A stretch of DNA of 10,386 nt, taken from Paracoccaceae bacterium. GTDB lineage: Bacteria; Pseudomonadota; Alphaproteobacteria; Rhodobacterales; Rhodobacteraceae. The notes under the pieces were generated by a model. That model made no database searches and was not told where the DNA came from. It saw only the letters and a program-made list of their open reading frames with translations. The stretch's first letter is position 1. Each line of letters starts with the position of its first letter. A program made the translations under genes and the position numbers. The stretch spans positions 1 to 10,386 of the forward strand of contig JAOUMG010000029.1 of NCBI GenBank assembly GCA_029881635.1, read 5' to 3'. Shown here one piece after another: positions 1 through 5,920 of the stretch.

Positions 1-302
1 CCGGTGTCGATCAGGGTCACGCGCCAGGGTTCGGACTGATTGTGAATGATCTCGGTGGCACCAGTCTTGAGATCGAAGGTCACGTCAGAGCCATGCAGGT
101 AGTAGTTGGCGAAATATTCCTTGATGACATAGCCGCGATAGCCGAGGCAGACGATGAAGTCATTGATCCCGTGGGCTGCATAGATCTTCATGATATGCCA
201 CAGGATCGGCCTGCCGCCAATTTCGACCATGGGTTTGGGGATGCGCCCGGTTTCCTCTGCAAGGCGTGTCCCGAGGCCACCGGCCAGAATAACACATTTC
301 AT
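1..302 (-). CDS. rfbF: Glucose-1-phosphate cytidylyltransferase, N-terminal part (truncated by window edge)
   Basis: This gene encodes the enzyme that joins CTP and glucose-1-phosphate to give CDP-glucose, the first step towards CDP-activated deoxy sugars and branched sugars of surface polysaccharides. I translated the minus strand from the ATG at 302-300; about 100 residues are visible and the rest lies beyond base 1 (the family is about 255 residues long). The protein opens [19 protein letters not shown], with the nucleotidyltransferase signature GGLGTRL at residues 8-14. It continues with PKPMVEIGG (22-30), whose Lys23 matches the conserved catalytic lysine, then [16 protein letters not shown] and a stretch through [14 protein letters not shown]. 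The last visible part, [11 protein letters not shown], is typical of RfbF rather than of RfbA or GalU. A strong ribosome-binding site, AAGGAG, sits at 316-311, eight bases before the start. The gene is divergent from the SDR gene at 578, which supports a sugar-biosynthesis locus. Family assignment is firm; the final sugar is unknown. Confidence 0.93.
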   Translation of the reverse strand, partial: MKCVILAGGLGTRLAEETGRIPKPMVEIGGRPILWHIMKIYAAHGINDFIVCLGYRGYVIKEYFANYYLHGSDVTFDLKTGATEIIHNQSEPWRVTLIDT

Positions 303-577
303 CAACAATACTCCTTAACCAATAATGCGCGCGCAAGGACACGGCGGTCCGTTTCAATGGCAAGTCCTGTCCGTCTAAATCCAGCAATCGAACGGGGTGC
401 CTTCCGGGTCTGTCTGATGCTGCGGGCTAGCACAAACGCCTTGGTTTCGCTACATCTTTGCCCAATGATGCCCATGACAAAGTGATCTAAGGCCGGGCAT
501 AACCGACGTGTTGCGGGCGAATCCCTATGCGACAACCGAGACGACCAAACCCATTTGTATTGAGGTGAACAGCTGTC

Positions 578-1615
578 ATGAAGATTTTGATCATCGGTCA
601 CAGAGGCTATATCGGCCCTGTCGTTGCGGCACATTTCGCCGATGCCTTGCCCGGAACCGAGGTCCACGGGATCGACGCGAACTGGTTTGACGGATCGGGA
701 GCCATCGCATTTCCCGACAATCTTTTCGCCAGCCAGCGCCGGGCAGATGTACGCGACCTGACGCCCGCCGATTTCGCCGGCATGGATGCTGTTGTGCAAC
801 TTGCCGCCGTGTCCAATGACCCGATCGGAAAAGAGTTTGAAAAGGCCACGGCGGATATCAATTCCGGCGCGGTTCTGGCCGCGGCGGTTGCGGCGCGAAA
901 GGCTGGTGTGGCGCGTTTCGTCTTTGCCAGTTCGTGCAGCATGTATGGGGCCGGTTCCGACAGTCTGCGGCGTGAAACCGATAACCTGAACCCCCTGACG
1001 GCTTATGCCCGTTCCAAAGTTGCTGCCGAGGTCGGGCTGCGCGATCTGGCCACGGATGACTTCATGGTGACCAGCCTGCGCTTTGCCACAGCTTGTGGCG
1101 CCAGTCCGATGCTGCGGCTTGATCTCGTGCTGAACGATTTTGTCGCCACTGCCCTGCGCACCGGCAAGATCGAGGTTCTGTCCGACGGATCGCCCTGGCG
1201 ACCGCTGATTCATGTCGATGACATGGCGCGGGCCATCGAATGGGCAACGACCCGCGGCGGAGATGCCGGTATCGAGGTCAATGTCGGATCGCAGGCATGG
1301 ACCTGGCAGATCGGCCAGCTGGCCAAGGATGTGGCGGCCTGTCTTGGCGGCGTTGCTGTTGAAATCAACACCGATGCCGCGCCTGACAACCGATCCTACC
1401 GGGTCGATTTCTCCAAATTCGCCGCACTCGCCCCCGGCCATCAGCCGGTCAAGGATTTTGCCGCTGCGGTCAGTGAACTGGCGGAACTGGTCAGACAAAT
1501 CGACTTTGCCGGGCAACAGGTACGCGAATCGCGTTTCATCCGCCTGAACATTCTGCGCGGGCATGTAAAAAACGGCCAATTGGACGGTGATCTGCGCTGG
1601 ACCGCAGCGCGGTAA
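578..1615 (+). CDS. NAD-dependent epimerase/dehydratase (extended SDR), probably nucleotide-sugar modifying
   Basis: This 345-residue protein is an extended short-chain dehydrogenase of the NAD-dependent epimerase/dehydratase family. Such enzymes use tightly bound NAD to epimerise, dehydrate or reduce nucleotide-activated sugars in the cytoplasm. The Rossmann dinucleotide motif is GHRGYIG at residues 7-13, right after the first beta strand KILII. The active-site serine region is ASSCSMYG (117-124) and the catalytic YxxxK pair is Tyr143/Lys147 in AYARSK. Further family landmarks are the LAAVSNDP segment (75-82) and RPLIHVDDMARAI (208-220). The C-terminal tail, with FIRLNIL, GQLDGDLRW and a basic end, resembles that of SDRs found in polysaccharide clusters. 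The start is supported by GAGGTG at 562-567, ten bases upstream of the ATG. The divergent neighbour rfbF suggests a CDP-sugar or related substrate, but the exact reaction cannot be read from the sequence. The gene converges on ccdA. Confidence 0.9.
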   Translation: MKILIIGHRGYIGPVVAAHFADALPGTEVHGIDANWFDGSGAIAFPDNLFASQRRADVRDLTPADFAGMDAVVQLAAVSNDPIGKEFEKATADINSGAVLAAAVAARKAGVARFVFASSCSMYGAGSDSLRRETDNLNPLTAYARSKVAAEVGLRDLATDDFMVTSLRFATACGASPMLRLDLVLNDFVATALRTGKIEVLSDGSPWRPLIHVDDMARAIEWATTRGGDAGIEVNVGSQAWTWQIGQLAKDVAACLGGVAVEINTDAAPDNRSYRVDFSKFAALAPGHQPVKDFAAAVSELAELVRQIDFAGQQVRESRFIRLNILRGHVKNGQLDGDLRWTAAR

Positions 1616-1828
1616 CGGCAGCAACGTGGCAAAATGCTTCATCTGATCCATGTCTGACTGGCGAGTCGGGCGCCAAAGATCCATAGCACAGAGCCGCCAT
1701 GACCGCCCGAATAGCGCGTCGTATCGTGGATACTGTCGGCCCGAATGAATAAATGAACCGGATTTCCGCCGTTTGGTGAGCAAACCAGAGGTAAGAAACA
1801 GAGGGCTAAAGAAGCATAACGGCAGTCT

Positions 1829-2581
1829 TTACCCCAGCAGGGCGAGGCCGGGAAAGGTTTCCAGCAGCCAATAGGAGAATTGGCTGAACCCACCGGTCAG
1901 CATCATGAGCCCGATCGTCCAGAGCAACAGCCCCATGATCCGCTCAATCCGTTCCATATGCCTTTTCATGAACCCCATGACACCGGTCAGGCGTGGAAAG
2001 AAGGCAGCGACGAGCAAGAAGGGAATGCCGAGCCCCAAGGCATAGACGGCCAGCAGCAATGTGCCGCGTGTCAGGCTGGCTTCATCGGCGGCGAGCGACA
2101 GGATCATGCCAAGCTGCGGCCCGATACAGGGGGTCCAGCCAAAGGCGAAGGCCAAACCCAGAATATAGGCACCAAAGGCCGAACCGCCACGGTCGCCCGC
2201 GTCAACCCTTGCCTCTCGGTCGAGAAAGGACAACCGGTAGATGCCCAGAAAATGCGCGCCGAAAACCATGACGACAACGCCTGCGAGGGTTGAAAACCAA
2301 TCCTGATTTTGCAGAAAAAACCGCCCGAAGGCTGAGGCGGCAAAGCCCAGGAGCAAGAAAACCGTCGACAGACCCAATACGAAGAACGTCGCCGGAAGCA
2401 TGGCGCGCTTGCGGGCGTGGCCATTGCCGGACATGTCCCCCATGCTGATGCCGCCGATATAGGCCAGATAGGGCGGCACGATGGGCAGCACGCAGGGGCT
2501 TAGGAATGACAATATTCCCGCCAGAAGTGCTATGGAGGCGGCAAGGGCAAAGCCCGCATCGATGATGGATGTATCGAACAT
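1829..2581 (-). CDS. ccdA: Cytochrome c biogenesis protein CcdA (DsbD-type membrane thiol:disulfide transporter)
   Basis: This 250-residue integral membrane protein moves reducing equivalents from cytoplasmic thioredoxin across the inner membrane, keeping the haem-binding cysteines of apocytochrome c reduced. The family signature LSFLSPCVLPIVPPYLAYIGG (here residues 24-44) carries redox Cys30. The second redox cysteine is Cys152 in GWTPCIGPQLG (148-158). About six hydrophobic helices can be seen, near 12-33, 61-86, 96-118, 134-163, 175-196 and 213-232, the arrangement expected of the short CcdA form that lacks the periplasmic DsbD domains. A basic loop, GHARKRA (54-60), fits a cytoplasmic face. 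The start at 2581 has AAGG at 2593-2590, eight bases upstream. The gene follows rne on the same strand but has its own likely promoter after the rne terminator. No other cytochrome c maturation genes are in view. Confidence 0.95.
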   Translation of the reverse strand: MFDTSIIDAGFALAASIALLAGILSFLSPCVLPIVPPYLAYIGGISMGDMSGNGHARKRAMLPATFFVLGLSTVFLLLGFAASAFGRFFLQNQDWFSTLAGVVVMVFGAHFLGIYRLSFLDREARVDAGDRGGSAFGAYILGLAFAFGWTPCIGPQLGMILSLAADEASLTRGTLLLAVYALGLGIPFLLVAAFFPRLTGVMGFMKRHMERIERIMGLLLWTIGLMMLTGGFSQFSYWLLETFPGLALLG

Positions 2582-2660
2582 GCTGCCAGCCTTAGCTTAA
2601 CCTAGCCCCGCCGTCACGGGGGCAAAGCGTTACGGGCCGTCACAAGAGCGTGGCGGCGGT

Positions 2661-2689
2661 GTTACAATGCTTGTCGGTGGAAAAGTCAA
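2661..2689 (-). promoter_or_regulatory. Probable sigma70-type promoter of ccdA
   Basis: On the minus strand the -35 hexamer TTGACT (2689-2684; five of six matches to TTGACA) is separated by exactly 17 bases from the -10 hexamer TGTAAC (2666-2661; four of six matches to TATAAT). It lies just downstream of the rne terminator and upstream of ccdA. The predicted transcript would start near 2654 and have a leader of roughly 70 bases. That leader holds a small GC hairpin with arms at 2619-2623 and 2605-2609. The second -10 position is not the usual A, so strength is uncertain. Confidence 0.55.
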
Positions 2690-2720
2690 AGATAGGCAGG
2701 GTTTGCGCCGGGTCGGAACG

Positions 2721-2748
2721 AAAAACGCCGGGCTGTTACCGCCCGGCG
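2721..2748 (-). terminator. Rho-independent terminator of rne
   Basis: Read on the minus strand, CGCCGGGC (2748-2741), a seven-base loop GGTAACA and GCCCGGCG (2733-2726) form a perfect 8-bp GC-rich stem, immediately followed by TTTTT (2725-2721). It begins 17 bases after the rne stop codon. This is a textbook intrinsic terminator and separates rne from ccdA transcriptionally. Confidence 0.9.
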
Positions 2749-2765
2749 CTTCATCTTTTCGGGTG

Positions 2766-5453
2766 TCAGCGTCCGATAGACCACCAGCCGCGGCGCTTGG
2801 GCTTTTTGTCGGTTTCAACAACCGCCTCGGCCAGTTGCGGATCAGGCTGCAAAGCCACGGCGGAAGCCGCTACAGGGTCTGGCGATGGCATCGGTTTGGG
2901 AGCTTCGGCAGCGGGAGCCGCCACTGCGGCAGGTGCGGCTTCCACCAGGGGCGTTGCGGCATCCGCCGGTTTCTTTTTAGCCCGTGATGCACGCGGCTTT
3001 TTGGCAGGTGCTGCCACAACGGCCTCAGGTTCCGGCATTTCGTCAGCTTCGCCAGATTCGGCGGGTTCGCTGGACTTCGCTTTGGCCGTGGTCGCACGCT
3101 TGCGCCTTGGTTTGGCCGGTTTGTCGGCTTCTTCCGCGCTGGCGGCAGGTGCCTCGGGGGCCACTTCGGGCGCGGTTTCAGAGACCGTGGCCGTTTCGGC
3201 CTCGTCCGGCTTCTTGCGGGAACGGCTGCGGGTGCGTTTGGGTTTGGGCTTGGCCGAGCTATCCGCTTCGGTGGTGTCCGCGCCGGCGGTCAGTGCAACG
3301 TCGTCAGTCTGCGCAGCCGCAACGGAACCATCCTCCGCGGGGCTGGCGGATGTGTTGTCATCGGCTTGGCCCTCACCGGTCTGGCCGTTGCCGGATTTGC
3401 GCCGCCGACGCCGACGGCGCTTTTTCTTGCGGGTGGGTTCGCCATCGCCCTCAGCGGTTGCCGACGTGGGTTCGGATGCGGCGGTTTCCGCTTCGTCCTC
3501 TTCCTCGGGAATGTCGATATCGTCTTCGGCATCAAGATCGGCCATGCTATAGCCGCTGGCCGACACCACGGGTGACACCGCATCCGGAACGATGCGGGTT
3601 GCGGTTTTGAACTTCTCAATGACGAAATCCGGGCTGATCATTGTTGGATCAGCCTCGATCCGGACCGAAAGCCCGTAGCGCATTTCGATCTGGGCGACAT
3701 GTTCGCGTTTCTGGTTCATCAGGAAATTGACGATTGCAACGGGGGCGCGCAGCAGCACTTCCTTCGAGCGGTTGCGGGTGCCCTCTTCCTCAAGCTGGCG
3801 CAGCACGCTGAGTGCGAGGCTGTCATCCGAACGGATGATACCGGTGCCGTGGCAATGGTGGCAGGGCGCCGTTGTCGCCTCAAGCATACCGGGACGCAGG
3901 CGCTGGCGGCTCATCTCCAAGAGGCCGAAGCCCGAGATACGGCCCACCTGGATGCGGGCGCGGTCGGTCTTCAGCTTGTCTTTCAGGCGCTTTTCGACGG
4001 CGGCGTTGTTGCGCCGTTCTTCCATGTCGATGAAGTCGATGACGATGAGCCCGGCAAGGTCGCGCAGGCGCAACTGGCGGGCGACCTCTTCGGCAGCCTC
4101 AAGGTTGGTCTTGAGCGCGGTATCCTCGATCGAGCCTTCCTTGGTCGAGCGGCCCGAGTTCACGTCGATGGCGACAAGCGCCTCGGTGATGCCGATGACG
4201 ATATAGCCGCCGGATTTGAGCTGAACTGTCGGGTTGAACATCGCCGCGAGGTAGCTTTCAACCTGAAAGCGGGCGAAAAGCGGCAGGCCTTCGTGATAGT
4301 GTTTCACGTTCTTGGCGTGGGACGGCATGATCATCTTCATGAAGTCCTTGGCGGCGCGATAGCCTTCGGGGCCTTCGACCAGAACCTCATCGATGTCCTT
4401 GTTGTAAAGATCGCGGATGGTGCGCTTGATCAGGTCACCCTCGGCATAGATCGGTGCGGGGGCGATGGATTTCATCGTCAGATCGCGGATCTGTTCCCAA
4501 AGGCGCAAAAGGTATTCGTAATCGCGCTTGATCTCGGTCTTGGTGCGCTGGCTGCCGGCGGTGCGGATGATCAGGCCGGCGCCTTCGGGCACCTCGATCT
4601 CATTGGCGATTTCCTTGAGCTTCTTGCGGTCGGCGACATTGGTGATCTTGCGCGAAATGCCACCACCGCGAGCGGTATTGGGCATCAGCACGCAGTAGCG
4701 ACCGGCAAGGCTGAGATAGGTGGTGAGCGCGGCACCCTTGTTGCCGCGTTCTTCCTTGACCACCTGCACCAGCATGATCTGGCGAACCTTGACCACTTCC
4801 TGGATCTTGTATTTGCGGGGCCGGGGTTTGCGGGGCTGGCGGATTTCTTCGGCGACATCTTCGTCTGCCACCGATTCAATGTCATCGTCGGTTTCGCTGG
4901 CGTGATCGGCGGCGACATAGGGTTTGTCACCGTTTGTATCATCCTGGGCGAGTTTTTCGCCGTTTTCCGCGGCCTCGTTGGTGTCGGGACCATCAGCGCT
5001 GTTGTCTTCGTCGTCGTCGTCGCTGTGATCCACGACATTCATGCCGGGGATGTGGTCACTTGATACGCGGGCGTCACCGTCTGTGGCGGTTTCAGCCTTT
5101 GCCTTGGGTTTGGAACGCGACTTGCGGCGGGGACGGCTGGTGTCTTCGGCTTCCTGCTCTTCGGCATAGGCGCGTTCTTCGGCGAGCAATGCCTGACGGT
5201 CGGCCACCGGAATCTGGTAATAGTCGGGGTGAATTTCCGAAAACGCCAGAAACCCGTGGCGGTTGCCGCCGTAGTCGACGAATGCCGCCTGAAGCGACGG
5301 TTCGACCCTGGTTACCTTTGCAAGATAGATATTTCCGGCGAGTTGACGTTTGTTAACGGTCTCAAAATCGAATTCGTCGACCCTGTTTCCGTCGACCACC
5401 ACGACACGAGTTTCCTCGGTGTGGGTGGCATCGATGAGCATTTTCTTGGCCAT
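2766..5453 (-). CDS. rne: Ribonuclease E (RNase E/G family), full-length alphaproteobacterial type
   Basis: This 895-residue endonuclease starts bulk mRNA decay, processes rRNA and tRNA precursors and scaffolds the degradosome. The N-terminus has the RNase E/G start and the S1 RNA-binding domain (about 37-255). That domain is split by an insertion of roughly 120 residues (about 91-213), first basic and then very acidic (DDDDED at 145-150). The DNase I-like catalytic core has the magnesium-binding aspartates Asp430 (VAIDVNSGR) and Asp473 (VIDFIDM), 43 residues apart as in E. coli D303/D346. The zinc-link cysteines Cys531 and Cys534 (CHHC) lie 58 residues after the second aspartate, again as in E. 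coli. The C-terminal third (about 640-895) is low-complexity, Ala/Glu/Lys-rich, with an arginine tract at 676-686 likely to bind RNA. It ends KRRGWWSIGR; a terminal GWW motif is known to bind PNPase in Caulobacter. A weak GGAA stands before the ATG at 5453. A long upstream region and a terminator suggest a monocistronic unit. Confidence 0.97.
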   Translation of the reverse strand: MAKKMLIDATHTEETRVVVVDGNRVDEFDFETVNKRQLAGNIYLAKVTRVEPSLQAAFVDYGGNRHGFLAFSEIHPDYYQIPVADRQALLAEERAYAEEQEAEDTSRPRRKSRSKPKAKAETATDGDARVSSDHIPGMNVVDHSDDDDEDNSADGPDTNEAAENGEKLAQDDTNGDKPYVAADHASETDDDIESVADEDVAEEIRQPRKPRPRKYKIQEVVKVRQIMLVQVVKEERGNKGAALTTYLSLAGRYCVLMPNTARGGGISRKITNVADRKKLKEIANEIEVPEGAGLIIRTAGSQRTKTEIKRDYEYLLRLWEQIRDLTMKSIAPAPIYAEGDLIKRTIRDLYNKDIDEVLVEGPEGYRAAKDFMKMIMPSHAKNVKHYHEGLPLFARFQVESYLAAMFNPTVQLKSGGYIVIGITEALVAIDVNSGRSTKEGSIEDTALKTNLEAAEEVARQLRLRDLAGLIVIDFIDMEERRNNAAVEKRLKDKLKTDRARIQVGRISGFGLLEMSRQRLRPGMLEATTAPCHHCHGTGIIRSDDSLALSVLRQLEEEGTRNRSKEVLLRAPVAIVNFLMNQKREHVAQIEMRYGLSVRIEADPTMISPDFVIEKFKTATRIVPDAVSPVVSASGYSMADLDAEDDIDIPEEEDEAETAASEPTSATAEGDGEPTRKKKRRRRRRRKSGNGQTGEGQADDNTSASPAEDGSVAAAQTDDVALTAGADTTEADSSAKPKPKRTRSRSRKKPDEAETATVSETAPEVAPEAPAASAEEADKPAKPRRKRATTAKAKSSEPAESGEADEMPEPEAVVAAPAKKPRASRAKKKPADAATPLVEAAPAAVAAPAAEAPKPMPSPDPVAASAVALQPDPQLAEAVVETDKKPKRRGWWSIGR

Positions 5454-5475
5454 GTAAGCTTTCCGAACGACACAC

Positions 5476-5505
5476 GCCGCGCGGAGCCGGTGGGGCTAGC
5501 GCGGC
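5476..5505 (-). promoter_or_regulatory. Start-proximal hairpin in the presumed rne leader
   Basis: On the minus strand GCCGCGC (5505-5499) pairs perfectly with GCGCGGC (5482-5476). Inside, AGCC (5497-5494) can pair with GGCT (5488-5485) around a five-base loop CCACC, giving a 7+4 bp stem with a small internal loop. It ends 22 bases before the rne ATG, so the short, probably unpaired segment that follows contains the weak ribosome-binding site. A structure here could limit ribosome entry or present a cleavage site. Confidence 0.5.
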
Positions 5506-5588
5506 GGGCGGGTTCAATTGATGAGGCGATCACTAACGCAGAGTGCACAGCGGGGGCGGCCGAAGTTGGCCAACCGGAATGTCGCTGC

Positions 5589-5650
5589 TCTGTCCTCACG
5601 CGTTTCATCGCGGTTCTGTCCCGGGCGCCTGTTGGCGCCCATTTCTGTCC
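5589..5650 (-). repeat. Three GGACAGA repeats around a perfect 7-bp hairpin upstream of rne
   Basis: The heptamer GGACAGA occurs on the minus strand at 5650-5644, 5621-5615 and 5595-5589, at spacings of 29 and 26 bases. The first two copies extend to GGGACAGAA and flank a perfect inverted repeat GGGCGCC / GGCGCCC (5640-5634 and 5629-5623) with the four-base loop AACA. The block lies 136-197 bases upstream of the rne start codon, within the likely mRNA leader. There is no U-tract, so it is not an intrinsic terminator. Its function is unknown. Confidence 0.5.
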
Positions 5651-5894
5651 CCGGCCTTGTCAGAGCGCGAGGGTAAAATTGCAGCCTTGCGGCTAAACTC
5701 TCCACCGGATCTGCGCCTTTAGCAAAACACACGGGCACATGCGGTGGTAAAACTGATGCGTCAGCGGGCCATCAGGCGCCCAACCAACGTTCCCCGACCT
5801 TAGCGGGGTTTGACGTCGAATGACAATGGCCAAAATGGGTTTTGCGAGGCGTCAACAGCCCAGCCCCTTGAAAAGAGGCGCATTCATTTTACCG

Positions 5895-5912
5895 GGGCCT
5901 CATTTCGGGCCC
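5895..5912 (-). terminator. Weak 3'-end hairpin after dctD
   Basis: On the minus strand GGGCC (5912-5908), an eight-base loop and GGCCC (5899-5895) begin eight bases after the dctD stop codon. There is no run of T after the stem, so if it ends the dctBD transcript it would need Rho or would act only as an RNA 3'-end stabiliser. Confidence 0.3.
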
Positions 5913-5920
5913 TGTCCAGA

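Larger units (their letters stand above)
5454..5920 (-). promoter_or_regulatory. 467-base spacer: dctD 3' end, rne promoter region and structured rne leader
   Basis: No convincing gene lies in this stretch between dctD and rne, which are both on the minus strand. What can be seen are several inverted repeats: near the dctD end (arms 5912-5908/5899-5895), in the middle (5808-5804/5796-5792), and in the rne-proximal part (5640-5634/5629-5623, 5571-5568/5561-5558, 5505-5499/5482-5476). There are also three copies of GGACAGA. No promoter with both good hexamers and good spacing was found; a TTGACG at 5855-5850 lacks a matching -10. The density of hairpins near rne fits a long 5' untranslated leader, as known for E. 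coli rne, where it mediates feedback by RNase E. That role is inferred here. Confidence 0.5.

Noticed and set aside
303..577. Promoters for rfbF and the SDR gene in the divergent spacer
   Set aside because: Promoters must exist nearby, but no pair of hexamers with good matches and 16-18 base spacing was found on either strand.
302..1783. Long minus-strand open frame of 493 codons opposite the SDR gene
   Set aside because: It is antisense to a well-supported SDR gene with clear motifs, has no recognisable domain and is rich in low-information Gly/Arg/Asp sequence. GC-rich third positions commonly keep such frames open.
1659..1785. Small hairpins between the converging SDR and ccdA genes (1659-1675 and 1771-1785)
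   Set aside because: Stems are only 5 bp, GC content is modest in the second, and neither is followed by a T-run on either strand; not enough to call a terminator.
2650..3552. Plus-strand Ser/Ala-rich open frame of 300 codons opposite the rne 3' end
   Set aside because: Its composition is the complement of the Ala/Glu-rich scaffold of RNase E, and it reads through the rne terminator.
3699..5063. Plus-strand open frame of 454 codons opposite rne
   Set aside because: Antisense shadow of the RNase E catalytic region; the repetitive Gly/Phe/Asp/Val composition mirrors rne codons, with no domain and no convincing start signal.
5312..5608. Possible 98-codon minus-strand upstream frame overlapping the rne start
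   Set aside because: It begins in the rne leader at ATGAAACGC and runs out of frame into rne. It has no good ribosome-binding site and Ser/Pro/Arg composition typical of noncoding GC-rich sequence; conservation data would be needed to revive it.
5792..5808. CCCCG/CGGGG inverted repeat followed by TTT on the plus strand
   Set aside because: The T-run is only three bases and no plus-strand gene lies upstream, so a terminator call is not supported.
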